Counted from the stretch's first letter, positions 18,324-24,623 are shown. The stretch is 64,000 bases of DNA from Fusobacterium varium (GCA_002356455.1 AP017968.1:2480001-2544000), one strand, 5' to 3'. Made by a program: numbers and translations. Notes: generated by a model from the sequence alone, not told the origin.

Positions 18324-18366
18324 GGGAGAAAAGGGAATCGAACCCTTTCTAAGTTCCTACTCTCCC
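18324..18366 (-). other. tRNA-like minihelix (acceptor stem plus T-arm only)
   Basis: Read on the minus strand, a 7-bp acceptor-like stem (GGGAGAG with TTCTCCC, one G-T pair) encloses a perfect 5-bp T-arm (AAGGG/CCCTT) with the canonical loop TTCGATT. Only 12 bases separate the 5' acceptor strand from the T-arm, so the D- and anticodon arms are absent, and there is no CCA. It is either a deleted tRNA or a tRNA mimic in the intergenic region before terS. Confidence 0.6.
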
Positions 18367-18372
18367 ATAAAA

Positions 18373-18393
18373 CCGAGGGGGATAAGTCCTCGG
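18373..18393 (-). terminator. Short GC-rich hairpin before the tRNA-like element
   Basis: CCGAGG (18373-18378) pairs with CCTCGG (18388-18393) around a 9-base loop, and TTTTAT follows on the minus strand. It could weakly terminate transcripts arriving from the upstream late genes, or belong to the packaging region. Confidence 0.5.
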
Positions 18394-18400
18394 TAATAAT

Positions 18401-18434
18401 AACGGATTTTAACGAATTTTTAACGAATATTAAC
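18401..18434. repeat. Three tandem 10-11 base repeats (AACGRATTTT type)
   Basis: Starting at 18401, 18411 and 18422, three near-identical units AACGGATTTT, AACGAATTTTT and AACGAATATT are followed by a further AAC. One repeat per helical turn next to the terS gene resembles binding sites of terminase small subunits (pac or cosB). This is inference from position and periodicity. Confidence 0.55.
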
Positions 18435-18442
18435 TTTTTATT

Positions 18443-18589
18443 TTAGAATAAGAATTCCTTTACAAATACAAATGTTTCGCTTCCATTGTGGAGCTCGGAA
18501 ATCCCCGCAGATACCCTAAATTGATATCCACCTTTTTTATTTTTTTCTGAATTTAGATAAGTTTTATTAATTTTTTTTGATACAATCAT
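18443..18589 (-). CDS. Small phage protein, 48 residues, unknown
   Basis: The ATG at 18589 lies 8 bases after AGGAG, better spaced than the ATG two codons earlier. The product is basic at the N-terminus with two likely beta segments and no membrane span. It fills the space between the Tad2-like gene and the packaging region. Function unknown. Confidence 0.65.
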   Translation of the reverse strand: MIVSKKINKTYLNSEKNKKGGYQFRVSAGISELHNGSETFVFVKEFLF

Positions 18590-18612
18590 AAACATCACTC
18601 CTTTTTTAATTT

Positions 18613-18673
18613 TTTTAAGATTATTGGAAGTATAATCTTATCAAGTCCCACCTTTACAGATGGGATATGATAA
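18613..18673. repeat. Tandem inverted repeats in intergenic DNA
   Basis: Two dyads stand side by side. TAAGATTA/TAATCTTA is an 8-bp stem at about 18613-18637. TTATCA-N3-CCCA pairs with TGGG-N3-TGATAA at about 18636-18673. Neither has a strong T-run, so protein binding or mRNA stability are likelier than termination. Confidence 0.5.
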
Positions 18674-18680
18674 AAATATA

Positions 18681-19136
18681 CTATTTACTTCTTTCAAATG
18701 CTTCATTTGCTGCATATAAGAAATCTTCACACATTTTCATTTCTTCTAACAGAATGGGATCTGAGTTTTCTTTATTTTTATCTTTTAATCTATCTAGGTC
18801 TGTGTTTACACCAGTTTCAACATAGCCTACTGTTTCAGCTTCCATAGTTAAAACGATTTTTGGGTAACTAGGTTCACTTTTATCGTCTTCTAGCAAGATA
18901 TAATCTCTTGCATTTATTCTTCTAAGTGTCAATTCATATGGGCTTACAAGATTTCTGGAATCTTTTATAAATATCCAGGGCATAGATTTAGCTTTTCCTA
19001 TTCTTTCCCCAAATACTGGTTGTGCTTGGAATAGAAAAACATTTCTATCTTTCCATTTTTGTCTTGTAACTTTTTTCCCTGCTTTAAGTAACCTCTTTGT
19101 CTGTTCCCAACTCAATAATTTTTCTTTTTTTTCCAT
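18681..19136 (-). CDS. DUF2829/Tad2-like protein, anti-Thoeris candidate
   Basis: A 151-residue protein. Residues about 8-35 fit the start of the DUF2829 family: L-S-W-E-Q-T-K-R-L-L-K-A-G-K-K-V-T-R-x-x-W, then N-V-F-L-F-Q. A later segment ends A-R-D-Y-I-L-L-E, like the family C-terminus (W/Y followed by a terminal strand). Members named Tad2 bind the cyclic ADP-ribose signal of Thoeris defence and so protect the phage. About 45 residues beyond the core are extra. The position at the head of the late operon is unusual for an early-acting inhibitor. Binding residues were not verified. Confidence 0.7.
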   Translation of the reverse strand: MEKKEKLLSWEQTKRLLKAGKKVTRQKWKDRNVFLFQAQPVFGERIGKAKSMPWIFIKDSRNLVSPYELTLRRINARDYILLEDDKSEPSYPKIVLTMEAETVGYVETGVNTDLDRLKDKNKENSDPILLEEMKMCEDFLYAANEAFERSK

Positions 19137-19148
19137 TCTAAAATCCTC

Positions 19149-19574
19149 CTATTTCTTTTGTTTTTTAACTTCTTTGTCAACTTTTTTCTCTTTATCTACA
19201 GTTTTTTCAGAATTATCCTCTGGTTTTATAACTTCATCTCCCTTTTTTACTGTTCCAGGGAGTTTTCCAACAGAGCATTTTTTCGCTATCTCAGATAAAG
19301 AGCAGCCCTCGTTTATCTTGTCTTCGAATTCTCCTTTAGTTATTCCAGTTATTCCTTTGCCAACTATTTCTTTTGCGTACAAAGCTTCTATACCAGTTTT
19401 TTTAGTGTATTCAACTGTTACCTTTATCCCTTTGTCATTCAGCTTGTGTACGACTTTCTTTTCACTTATAGACTGCCCTATTACTTCTGCATCTTCGAGG
19501 TTATAGTTTTCTTTTACTTCTTCCAGTACAGCTGCCATAATCGCCATTTCTTTGTTATAAGTTTCCTGTTTCAT
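19149..19574 (-). CDS. Phage protein with Lys/Glu-rich tail, unknown
   Basis: A 141-residue protein, first gene of the leftward late operon. The first 110 residues are mixed alpha/beta; the final 30 are almost entirely Lys, Glu and Asp with valine, probably disordered. A good GGAGGAAAAC site precedes the ATG. The adjoining gene is the Tad2-like protein. No family is recognised. Confidence 0.7.
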   Translation of the reverse strand: MKQETYNKEMAIMAAVLEEVKENYNLEDAEVIGQSISEKKVVHKLNDKGIKVTVEYTKKTGIEALYAKEIVGKGITGITKGEFEDKINEGCSLSEIAKKCSVGKLPGTVKKGDEVIKPEDNSEKTVDKEKKVDKEVKKQKK

Positions 19575-19734
19575 GTTTTCCTCCTATTTTCTATTTTTCT
19601 CCAGTGTAGCTATATGTAGTAAGTAACTTTCTAACTTTTTATAAATCACTTTTACAGGACCTGAGCCTAACCCATATACTTTACCGCTAAAAAATCATAT
19701 TCTAGCCTTTTAAATATCTAGGTTTTCACATTTT

Positions 19735-19789
19735 TACCCCCTTGAAAAATGTGCTTTTTTTGAAATTCAAATTTCATTTTTTGGGGGTA
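19735..19789. repeat. Large inverted repeat between late genes and the Rep-like gene
   Basis: TACCCCC (19735-19741) pairs with GGGGGTA (19783-19789), and inside it AAAAATG pairs with CATTTTT, giving a two-part stem of about 14 bp. The loop itself holds GAAATT-CAAATTTC, a near palindrome. The rest of the 268-base spacer (19575-19842) shows no convincing gene. Confidence 0.6.
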
Positions 19790-19810
19790 GTTTCAAAAAA
19801 TACCCTGTAA

Positions 19811-19840
19811 AAAACAAAAACAGGATTTAAAATCCTGTTG
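19811..19840 (-). terminator. Intrinsic terminator of the Rep-like operon
   Basis: CAGGATTT and AAATCCTG (19821-19837) form the stem, with T-rich sequence following on the minus strand, a few bases beyond the stop of the Rep-like gene. Confidence 0.8.
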
Positions 19841-19842
19841 TC

Positions 19843-20937
19843 TTATAAACTATCTATTTTAGGCACTTCTTGTATAAATTCTATATTTGTTTTTATGCTT
19901 GTTATATTAAATAATAATTTCTCTAATCTATAAAAATTATTAAAGAATTTTATCTTTGTACTGCCATTTTTTTCTGTATCTTCCAGGCTCTCCCTAGCCC
20001 AACTGATATAGTTATATTTCATTCTGTCTGTAACCCCTACATCAGAATTTTTTATAATATTCTTTATCATTTCAAAGTCCAAAATTAAGGATTGCATATC
20101 CTTTATTTCTGCCCTTAAAGGCGGTTTGGACTTCTTTAATACTGTAATTAGTCTTTTTTTAAGTTCTTTGTTTTTCTTTTCTAGTACAAGATTTAATCTA
20201 TCCCACAAGTTTTTTTCTAGGTATTTTGAATATTTTTCTTTTAGGATCCGCATTGTAAATTTATCTAAATTTAATGTTGTTTCTCCCAGAACCTTTGGAG
20301 TGAATACCTGCTCCACTCTTATAATAGTTTTTCTACCTGGTATATAACTTTTCTTATTGGATTGAGCCATCTTGTTATAAATATTAATCTTATAGTCCGA
20401 CTTATTGTATGTAAACCCCGTGGTATAGTCTTTGGTATTTCCTTTTTGCTCTATTTGGATATATTTTTTAGATTTTTTATTTTCTGGACCCATGCTTTCC
20501 ACAAAGGTTTCATATACAATTCCAAAAATTAAAAAGTAATCTTCAAATATGTCCTCGAACTGCTGTGCAACATCTATTCGAATATACTTTAGATGGTGCA
20601 TTTTCAAGGTATCATCTGCCGAAAATTCCTTTACAAGTCTTAAAAGTTCTGCATTAACTTCCATTCTTTGCTTTTCTGTAGTTATAAGACTTATGTTATC
20701 TTCATAGAAGAATTTTGGGTAACTAAAATCTATATAAATAAAAGTTTCCTGGTAATCAAAACCTTTAGATTTCAGTTTAATGTTATTTATCCAGTGTCCT
20801 TTTAGCTTTAACGTGGCTTTTCGGTCATTGTTGCTTACTTCTGTTTCTCCATATCCTCTAAATTTTTTATCTAGGATAATTGATATAGTTTTTAGGTCTG
20901 TAGCTGCTACAGTCATTATATTGCAAGTATCTATCAT
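19843..20937 (-). CDS. Replication-initiator-like protein (Rep_trans/phage gene II type)
   Basis: A 364-residue protein. Landmarks are I-R-I-D-V-A near residue 123, then K-I-N-I-Y-N-K-M near 185 and I-I-R-V-E-Q-V-F near 205. These resemble the order seen in rolling-circle initiators of the Rep_trans/RstA group, where the third region precedes the catalytic tyrosine area. It follows a 77-residue gene by 9 bases and lies beside a dyad-rich spacer (21214-21352) that could be its origin. A second, DnaD-like initiator exists at 28.5 kb, so this gene may come from another replicon. The call is tentative. Confidence 0.5.
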   Translation of the reverse strand: MIDTCNIMTVAATDLKTISIILDKKFRGYGETEVSNNDRKATLKLKGHWINNIKLKSKGFDYQETFIYIDFSYPKFFYEDNISLITTEKQRMEVNAELLRLVKEFSADDTLKMHHLKYIRIDVAQQFEDIFEDYFLIFGIVYETFVESMGPENKKSKKYIQIEQKGNTKDYTTGFTYNKSDYKINIYNKMAQSNKKSYIPGRKTIIRVEQVFTPKVLGETTLNLDKFTMRILKEKYSKYLEKNLWDRLNLVLEKKNKELKKRLITVLKKSKPPLRAEIKDMQSLILDFEMIKNIIKNSDVGVTDRMKYNYISWARESLEDTEKNGSTKIKFFNNFYRLEKLLFNITSIKTNIEFIQEVPKIDSL

Positions 20938-20946
20938 AACAGCTCC

Positions 20947-21180
20947 TTAGGCGTATTTTAATGCTATATTTTCTATCTCTTGTTTTTCTTCCTTGTTAGC
21001 GATTTTAATTGTTGCTATATAAAATCTTAACCCATTTTCTTTCACTCCAAATTTAGGAGTTCCAAAAATTTTAAATTTAGAAATTTCTTGTAGTACTCTA
21101 TCATATTTCTTTAAAGATTTAGATGCAAAATGAAATAAAATAGTGTTTTCTATAATTTTACTTTCTCTTTTCTTTTCCAT
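20947..21180 (-). CDS. 77-residue protein upstream of the Rep-like gene
   Basis: The ATG at 21180 follows GAGGAGGAAAAA closely; earlier in-frame codons lack such a site. The product is basic, with beta-type strands (F-G-V-K-E-N-G-L-R-F-Y-I-A-T-I-K-I). In filamentous phages and small plasmids a short ssDNA-binding protein often partners the initiator; that analogy is the only functional hint. Confidence 0.6.
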   Translation of the reverse strand: MEKKRESKIIENTILFHFASKSLKKYDRVLQEISKFKIFGTPKFGVKENGLRFYIATIKIANKEEKQEIENIALKYA

Positions 21181-21213
21181 TTTTTCCTCCTCTTTTTTAA
21201 AAATACTTACCAA

Positions 21214-21352
21214 AACCTACAGCCAATAAACTATAGGTTTCAGAAAATACTTTTTTTATCAGGAAAGATCTTAAAGCAGACCCAAGTTTATAACTTGGTA
21301 TAAGAACCAAAGTTTTCTTTAATTCTTATATCAAGCAATAAATATGCTTGAT
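21214..21352. promoter_or_regulatory. Dyad-rich control region, possible origin
   Basis: Four inverted repeats follow one another: 21214-21239 (AACCTACAG/CTATAGGTT), 21282-21298 (CCAAGT/ACTTGG), 21300-21329 (ATAAGAA/TTCTTAT) and 21330-21352 (ATCAAGC/GCTTGAT). The last overlaps the -35 box of the rightward promoter. The region separates the divergent Rep-like operon and the 21418 gene. Dense dyads next to an initiator gene are typical of rolling-circle origins, but repressor binding explains them equally. Confidence 0.5.
21300..21342 (+). repeat. Duplicated 43-base element, copy 1
   Basis: This stretch is nearly identical to 22064-22105 (about 38 of 43 positions). Both copies contain an ATAAGAA dyad (arms separated by about 16 bases), end in ATCAAGCAATAAA, and lie about 80 bases before a rightward gene start. 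Confidence 0.75.
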
Positions 21353-21376
21353 TCCCATTCTCCAAAAAGCTATAAT
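21348..21376 (+). promoter_or_regulatory. Promoter of the 21418 gene
   Basis: TTGATT (21348-21353), a 17-base spacer and TATAAT (21371-21376) lie 41 bases before the start codon. The -35 box is embedded in the right arm of a 7-bp inverted repeat, a natural repressor site. Confidence 0.7.
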
Positions 21377-21417
21377 ATATTCACGACAAATTTTAAAGTT
21401 TAAGGAGATGATTAAGT

Positions 21418-21849
21418 ATGGAATTTCTTCCTAGAAATTTTGAAACGATTTTAAATATTCTCAATAAAAATAAGAATAAATTAAATCTTGATGATATTTT
21501 TTTTCAAATTAAAAATAATCCAAATTACAAAATTGAGGCAATAGAGCTATATCCTGCACTACATTCTCTCCTTAAAGACGGATATATTAATAAATATAAC
21601 CCTAAAAATTCAATATTTAATTCACATTTCATTGAGTCTGACGATATTCTCTATATAACTACCAAAGGGAAGCTCTATTTAACAAATGTTACTTTTACTA
21701 AAGAGCATATTGATAGAGAAAAAAAGCATGTTCAATTAGCAGAAGAGGCTAATCTTATAGCTAAAAAAGCTAAAAAAGAAGCTAAATTTGCTAATTATGT
21801 AGCCATTTTTTCTTTGCTTATAGCTATAATTGCCTTATTCAAAAAATAA
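21418..21849 (+). CDS. Winged-helix protein with C-terminal membrane anchor
   Basis: A 143-residue protein with two parts. Residues 1-90 look like a winged helix (helices, then a T-T-K-G-K-L-Y-L wing). Residues 100-125 are an Ala/Lys/Glu-rich helix and the last 17 residues are a membrane span ending Phe-Lys-Lys. It has its own promoter and a duplicated upstream element. Membrane-tethered DNA-binding or immunity proteins are known in prophages; the exact role is unknown. Its stop overlaps a convergent small gene whose product has a similar helix-plus-anchor design. Confidence 0.7.
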   Translation: MEFLPRNFETILNILNKNKNKLNLDDIFFQIKNNPNYKIEAIELYPALHSLLKDGYINKYNPKNSIFNSHFIESDDILYITTKGKLYLTNVTFTKEHIDREKKHVQLAEEANLIAKKAKKEAKFANYVAIFSLLIAIIALFKK

Positions 21850-21996
21850 TTTATATATTAAAACAACAATTGCAAAAACTAGTGAGAAACTTGAAATTGC
21901 TAAACTTATATGAACACTTTTCCTATATTGTTTAGCAGTTTCTAAACTTTCTTCAGCAATCCTTTTTCTTTCTTCTATATTTTTTCTCATATCCAT
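21835..21996 (-). CDS. 53-residue helix plus membrane-anchor protein
   Basis: The ATG at 21996 follows GAGGAGCAATAA. The first half is a charged helix and the second a single span of about 20 residues, ending Phe-Phe-Glu. It overlaps the convergent 21418 gene by 15 bases and resembles its C-terminal part in design. Function unknown. Confidence 0.65.
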   Translation of the reverse strand: MDMRKNIEERKRIAEESLETAKQYRKSVHISLAISSFSLVFAIVVLIYKLFFE

Positions 21997-22119
21997 TTAT
22001 TGCTCCTCTATTTTAAAGAAATCTGTAAAATCACACTCACACATTTCAGATTTATTATCTGACATAAGAACTAAAACTTCTTTAATTCTTACATCAAGCA
22101 ATAAAATTATTTTAGACAT
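21997..22119 (-). CDS. Possible 40-residue protein
   Basis: An open frame whose stop (TAA) abuts the ATG of the next gene, inside the GAGGAGCAATAAATG junction, so coupling is plausible. The start codon has no clear ribosome site, and the frame covers a duplicated regulatory element, which argues against it being a real gene. It is listed because the junction is shared with two neighbouring genes. Confidence 0.35.
   Translation of the reverse strand: MSKIILLLDVRIKEVLVLMSDNKSEMCECDFTDFFKIEEQ
22064..22105 (+). repeat. Duplicated 43-base element, copy 2
   Basis: One base shorter than copy 1 at 21300-21342, with about 38 of 43 positions alike, including the ATAAGAA dyad and the terminal ATCAAGCAATAAA. 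It lies upstream of the 22184 gene at nearly the same distance as copy 1 from the 21418 gene. Confidence 0.75.
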
Positions 22120-22141
22120 TTCAGTAAAAAAATGTTAAAAT
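22113..22141 (+). promoter_or_regulatory. Probable promoter of the 22184 gene
   Basis: TAGACA (22113-22118), a 17-base spacer and TAAAAT (22136-22141) lie 42 bases before the ATG, mirroring the layout at the 21418 promoter. Confidence 0.5.
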
Positions 22142-22183
22142 CCCTATGAGAGGGAACAAATAAAAATTTCTGGAGGTTTAAAT

Positions 22184-22426
22184 ATGAATAATGATATTGA
22201 ATTTAGAGACTTTATAAAAATTATTAACAAATTTATTGGAAAATCTACTAATGAATTTAGATATCCTTTAAGTGCCATGACTTCCTTAGATAGCAGTAAA
22301 TACGAATCTGGCAGAAGAATATTTATTGCTACTAAAGATGAGTACATGGCTCTTATAGAACAAATTTTTGATGATAAACTTCTAGAAATGGAAAATTTAC
22401 ATAAATCAATAACTAAAATTAAATAG
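22184..22426 (+). CDS. 80-residue soluble phage protein, unknown
   Basis: TGGAGG stands 9 bases before the ATG. The product is acidic and largely helical. It is preceded by a copy of the duplicated 43-base element and a promoter, and is therefore probably co-regulated with the 21418 gene. It converges on the 22445 gene. No family recognised. Confidence 0.65.
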   Translation: MNNDIEFRDFIKIINKFIGKSTNEFRYPLSAMTSLDSSKYESGRRIFIATKDEYMALIEQIFDDKLLEMENLHKSITKIK

Positions 22427-22444
22427 TTATAATGTTCCCTCTCT

Positions 22445-22816
22445 TTACTTCAGATCTATTTCAAAGTCTTTCAAAACTTCCCAATACTCACATTCACAAT
22501 AATAATCTGAAAAACTTATATCTCCTAATTTTAAAACTCTCCCAATCAAATTCAATTCTTCCTTTAATAATTTTTCCGAAAAATCTAATCTTTTTTTATT
22601 TCTCAAAAGAATTACTTTCTTTAAAACTTCTTCCCTTTCAAGAAATTCTATTTTTTCTAATAATTCATTACTGTTATATTCTTCTAAAATAAATTTTAAA
22701 TCTATTTCATTGTAATATTCTCCTGGTAAGAAAAAAAATTTTTTCTCTTTAGCAGCTGAACATTTTACAAACTCTTTAATTGCAGCATTCATTCTTTTAA
22801 GTTTTTCTGTTTCCAT
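22445..22816 (-). CDS. 123-residue Glu/Lys-rich protein, unknown
   Basis: A charged, helical protein with a Y-Y-C-E-C-E-Y-W cluster near its end. Its ATG lies in the junction AAAGGAGCAATAAATGG, directly after the stop of a frameshifted small frame, so the two were probably translated together. The first operator palindrome (22996-23012) lies upstream and may control the pair. Confidence 0.65.
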   Translation of the reverse strand: METEKLKRMNAAIKEFVKCSAAKEKKFFFLPGEYYNEIDLKFILEEYNSNELLEKIEFLEREEVLKKVILLRNKKRLDFSEKLLKEELNLIGRVLKLGDISFSDYYCECEYWEVLKDFEIDLK

Positions 22817-22968
22817 TTATTGCTCCTTTTCTGAAAGAGTATCAAAAATATTAAGAGATTTTTTCAATTCAAAAATAACCTTTTCACATTGCTCTAGACA
22901 TTTTGTTTGGAGCAATTTTTTTACTTGTTTTCTAATATATCTTTTATATTTTTTTGATTTTTTTTCAT
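22817..22968 (-). pseudogene. Small gene with a frameshift at an A-run
   Basis: The ATG at 22968 has GAGGAG in front but stops after 15 codons. Slipping back one base in the A8 run right after the start opens a 50-codon frame that is Lys-rich and ends E-K-E-Q at the start of the next gene, the same ending style as its relative at 21997. It is either a point frameshift, a sequencing error, or a product made by minus-one slippage on A-AAA-AAA. Confidence 0.5.
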
Positions 22969-22995
22969 TTACTGCTCCTCTATTTTTTAAAAAAT

Positions 22996-23012
22996 ATACG
23001 TTTAATTCGTAT
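22996..23012. promoter_or_regulatory. Operator copy 1 of the ATACGA-N5-TCGTAT family
   Basis: The sequence ATACG-TTTAATT-CGTAT keeps 5 bp of each arm. It lies about 28 bases upstream of the leftward small-gene pair at 22968-22445 and behind the small XRE gene. Confidence 0.65.
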
Positions 23013-23019
23013 AAAATAA

Positions 23020-23244
23020 CTAAAAAAATATAATTATATCTTTTTTTATTCCTTTTTCAATTTTAATTATATTTTTCAATGCTATACATTTGCCTTTTTC
23101 TAGATTTTCTAACCACGAAAAGAAAGTAGTATATTTTACATCAATATTTATAGCAAATTTTTTATAATCAATTTTCTTTTCTGAAATATAATCATTAATT
23201 TCTTTTATAATTTTTTTAGCAATTTCTGCTTCTTTACATTTCAT
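23020..23244 (-). CDS. Small XRE-type DNA-binding protein, Cro-like candidate
   Basis: A 74-residue basic protein with one helix-turn-helix: K-K-F-A at about 28-31, then turn and recognition helix ending S-W-L-E, and L-K-N-I-I-K-I-E-K-G-I at about 56-66. These are the usual spacings of XRE repressors. GGAGGA precedes the ATG. Its promoter contains an operator palindrome in the spacer, so it is probably controlled by the prophage repressor and may be the opposing Cro-like regulator. Confidence 0.65.
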   Translation of the reverse strand: MKCKEAEIAKKIIKEINDYISEKKIDYKKFAINIDVKYTTFFSWLENLEKGKCIALKNIIKIEKGIKKDIIIFF

Positions 23245-23269
23245 CTACTTCCTCCTTCTTTTATTTTGA

Positions 23270-23298
23270 ATTATATACGATACAGACGTATTTGTCAA
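23270..23298 (-). promoter_or_regulatory. Consensus promoter with operator copy 2 in its spacer
   Basis: On the minus strand TTGACA (23293-23298) and TATAAT (23270-23275) are separated by exactly 17 bases. The palindrome ATACGA-TACAG-ACGTAT (23275-23291, one arm mismatch) fills the spacer. It drives the small XRE gene and would be shut by anything bound to the palindrome. Confidence 0.85.
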
Positions 23299-23340
23299 AC
23301 AAAAAAATAAAAAGAGCAATTTCATGCTCTTAAAATTTTA

Positions 23341-23727
23341 TTAATTTTTATTATCTTGTAACTTTATTCTAGGAATTTTAAAACTTTTTAATCCTGATAA
23401 TTCAAAAGCTGTTTCTACTCTAGCAAAAATATTATCTTTAACCTTTTCATAAATCTCACTATTAAATATTGATATCTTATTTTTCCCCTCTATTTTGTAA
23501 TCAATCGCATATTCAGCTTCATATTCTACTTTATTTTCATTTTCATTTTTTAAAACGATACTAATCTTTACCAATACTGTTCCTTTTTCTAAAACATATT
23601 CTGGATTTTTTGCTGGCTGTGAAAAAATTTTGACATTAAGTTGAGTCTCAAATTTTAAGCCAGTTAGCTTATTTACTCTTTTGAATTTTTCTTCTTTTAA
23701 AATATTTTTTATGATACATATATCCAT
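23341..23727 (-). CDS. Possible SecB-like chaperone fold protein
   Basis: A 128-residue, strand-rich protein. Alternating hydrophobic strands fill residues 20-85, and a helix ending A-F-E-L-S-G-L-K-S-F-K-I-P-R-I closes it, like the last helix and Pro-containing strand of SecB-like proteins. SecB-like proteins in mobile elements often guard toxin-antitoxin pairs or bind exported clients. It overlaps the upstream membrane-protein gene by 19 bases, so the two are translated together. The family call is weak. Confidence 0.4.
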   Translation of the reverse strand: MDICIIKNILKEEKFKRVNKLTGLKFETQLNVKIFSQPAKNPEYVLEKGTVLVKISIVLKNENENKVEYEAEYAIDYKIEGKNKISIFNSEIYEKVKDNIFARVETAFELSGLKSFKIPRIKLQDNKN

Positions 23728-24173
23728 TTTTCAACCTCTATCTCATTTTCAGCTAAATATCCTGTTTTAGAAATATTTAGCTCCTCATTTTTAGGAAAAC
23801 ATTCTTCAGTATACTGTTTCATTTCAATTTTATCCTTATCAATATATAAAGTAAAATTACTAATAGACAATATACCACTTATTACTGCTATATTTTTTAT
23901 ATTATTGATTTTGATATTCTTCTCTTCATAGTTTATAAATTCATTAGAAATAGATTTTATTTTTTTATTTACTATATTATTAACAGCATTTTTATTTAAA
24001 AAATATTTTTTTAAATATTCAATTGAAATATTATTATATATAAAATTTAATTTTTGAAAATTATTTAAGCTTAAATTATATAATTTAAAATAATAGTAAA
24101 ACTTAGCAATTGTTCCTAAAATAGTTCCAGTTAATATAGAAAAAAATAAAACCAAAAATATTTTTAATTCCAT
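23709..24173 (-). CDS. Membrane-anchored protein, partner of the SecB-like protein
   Basis: A 154-residue protein with one N-terminal span (about 5-26) and a soluble Asn/Ile/Lys-rich remainder. It overlaps the SecB-like gene and follows a multi-span protein gene in the same direction. No family recognised. The group 23341-24606 lies directly behind the repressor and protease genes, the usual site for lysogenic accessory genes. Confidence 0.6.
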   Translation of the reverse strand: MELKIFLVLFFSILTGTILGTIAKFYYYFKLYNLSLNNFQKLNFIYNNISIEYLKKYFLNKNAVNNIVNKKIKSISNEFINYEEKNIKINNIKNIAVISGILSISNFTLYIDKDKIEMKQYTEECFPKNEELNISKTGYLAENEIEVEKWIYVS

Positions 24174-24192
24174 AATTTTATCCTCCTTTTCT

Positions 24193-24606
24193 TTAATTTT
24201 CGAGGCAATTACTACAAGCCAAAATTGTTATAATTCCTAATGGAATCAACAATAAAGTTTCTTTGTTTATTGGATAGTTAAAAGTTGCTATACCTAGAGA
24301 ATACAACATTTCTTCGTTTTTTTCAACTAATAAATAGCATGAAACCTGAATAGATTGAAGAAAAAGAATAAAAATCCCTGCACAATTCAATAAATAATGT
24401 ATAGTGTTTTTTTTACTTGTCTCTCTTTCTTGCTCTAATAATTCATATATAATAAATCCTTCTTGATAGAATACTGGTATATAATATAAACATAAATTTA
24501 TTGCATAACGTTCTGAGTCTTTATCTTTTGTTGTAAGATAAAATACTGCCCATAAAAAAATATTATAAAAGATTTCTAATATTATCTTACCTCTTCTTAC
24601 CTTCAT
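24193..24606 (-). CDS. Multi-span membrane protein of the immunity region
   Basis: A 137-residue protein with about four hydrophobic segments (roughly 9-25, 37-55, 68-92 and 111-130). A good ribosome site and the short gap behind the ImmA/IrrE gene point to co-expression in the lysogen. Superinfection exclusion proteins of prophages often look like this, but no specific family is recognised. Confidence 0.6.
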   Translation of the reverse strand: MKVRRGKIILEIFYNIFLWAVFYLTTKDKDSERYAINLCLYYIPVFYQEGFIIYELLEQERETSKKNTIHYLLNCAGIFILFLQSIQVSCYLLVEKNEEMLYSLGIATFNYPINKETLLLIPLGIITILACSNCLEN

Positions 24607-24623
24607 TTCACCCTCTAAATTTT

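Noticed and set aside
18320-18400. Complete tRNA gene before terS
   Set aside because: Acceptor and T-arm fold well, but D- and anticodon arms are missing, so it is reported only as a tRNA-like element.
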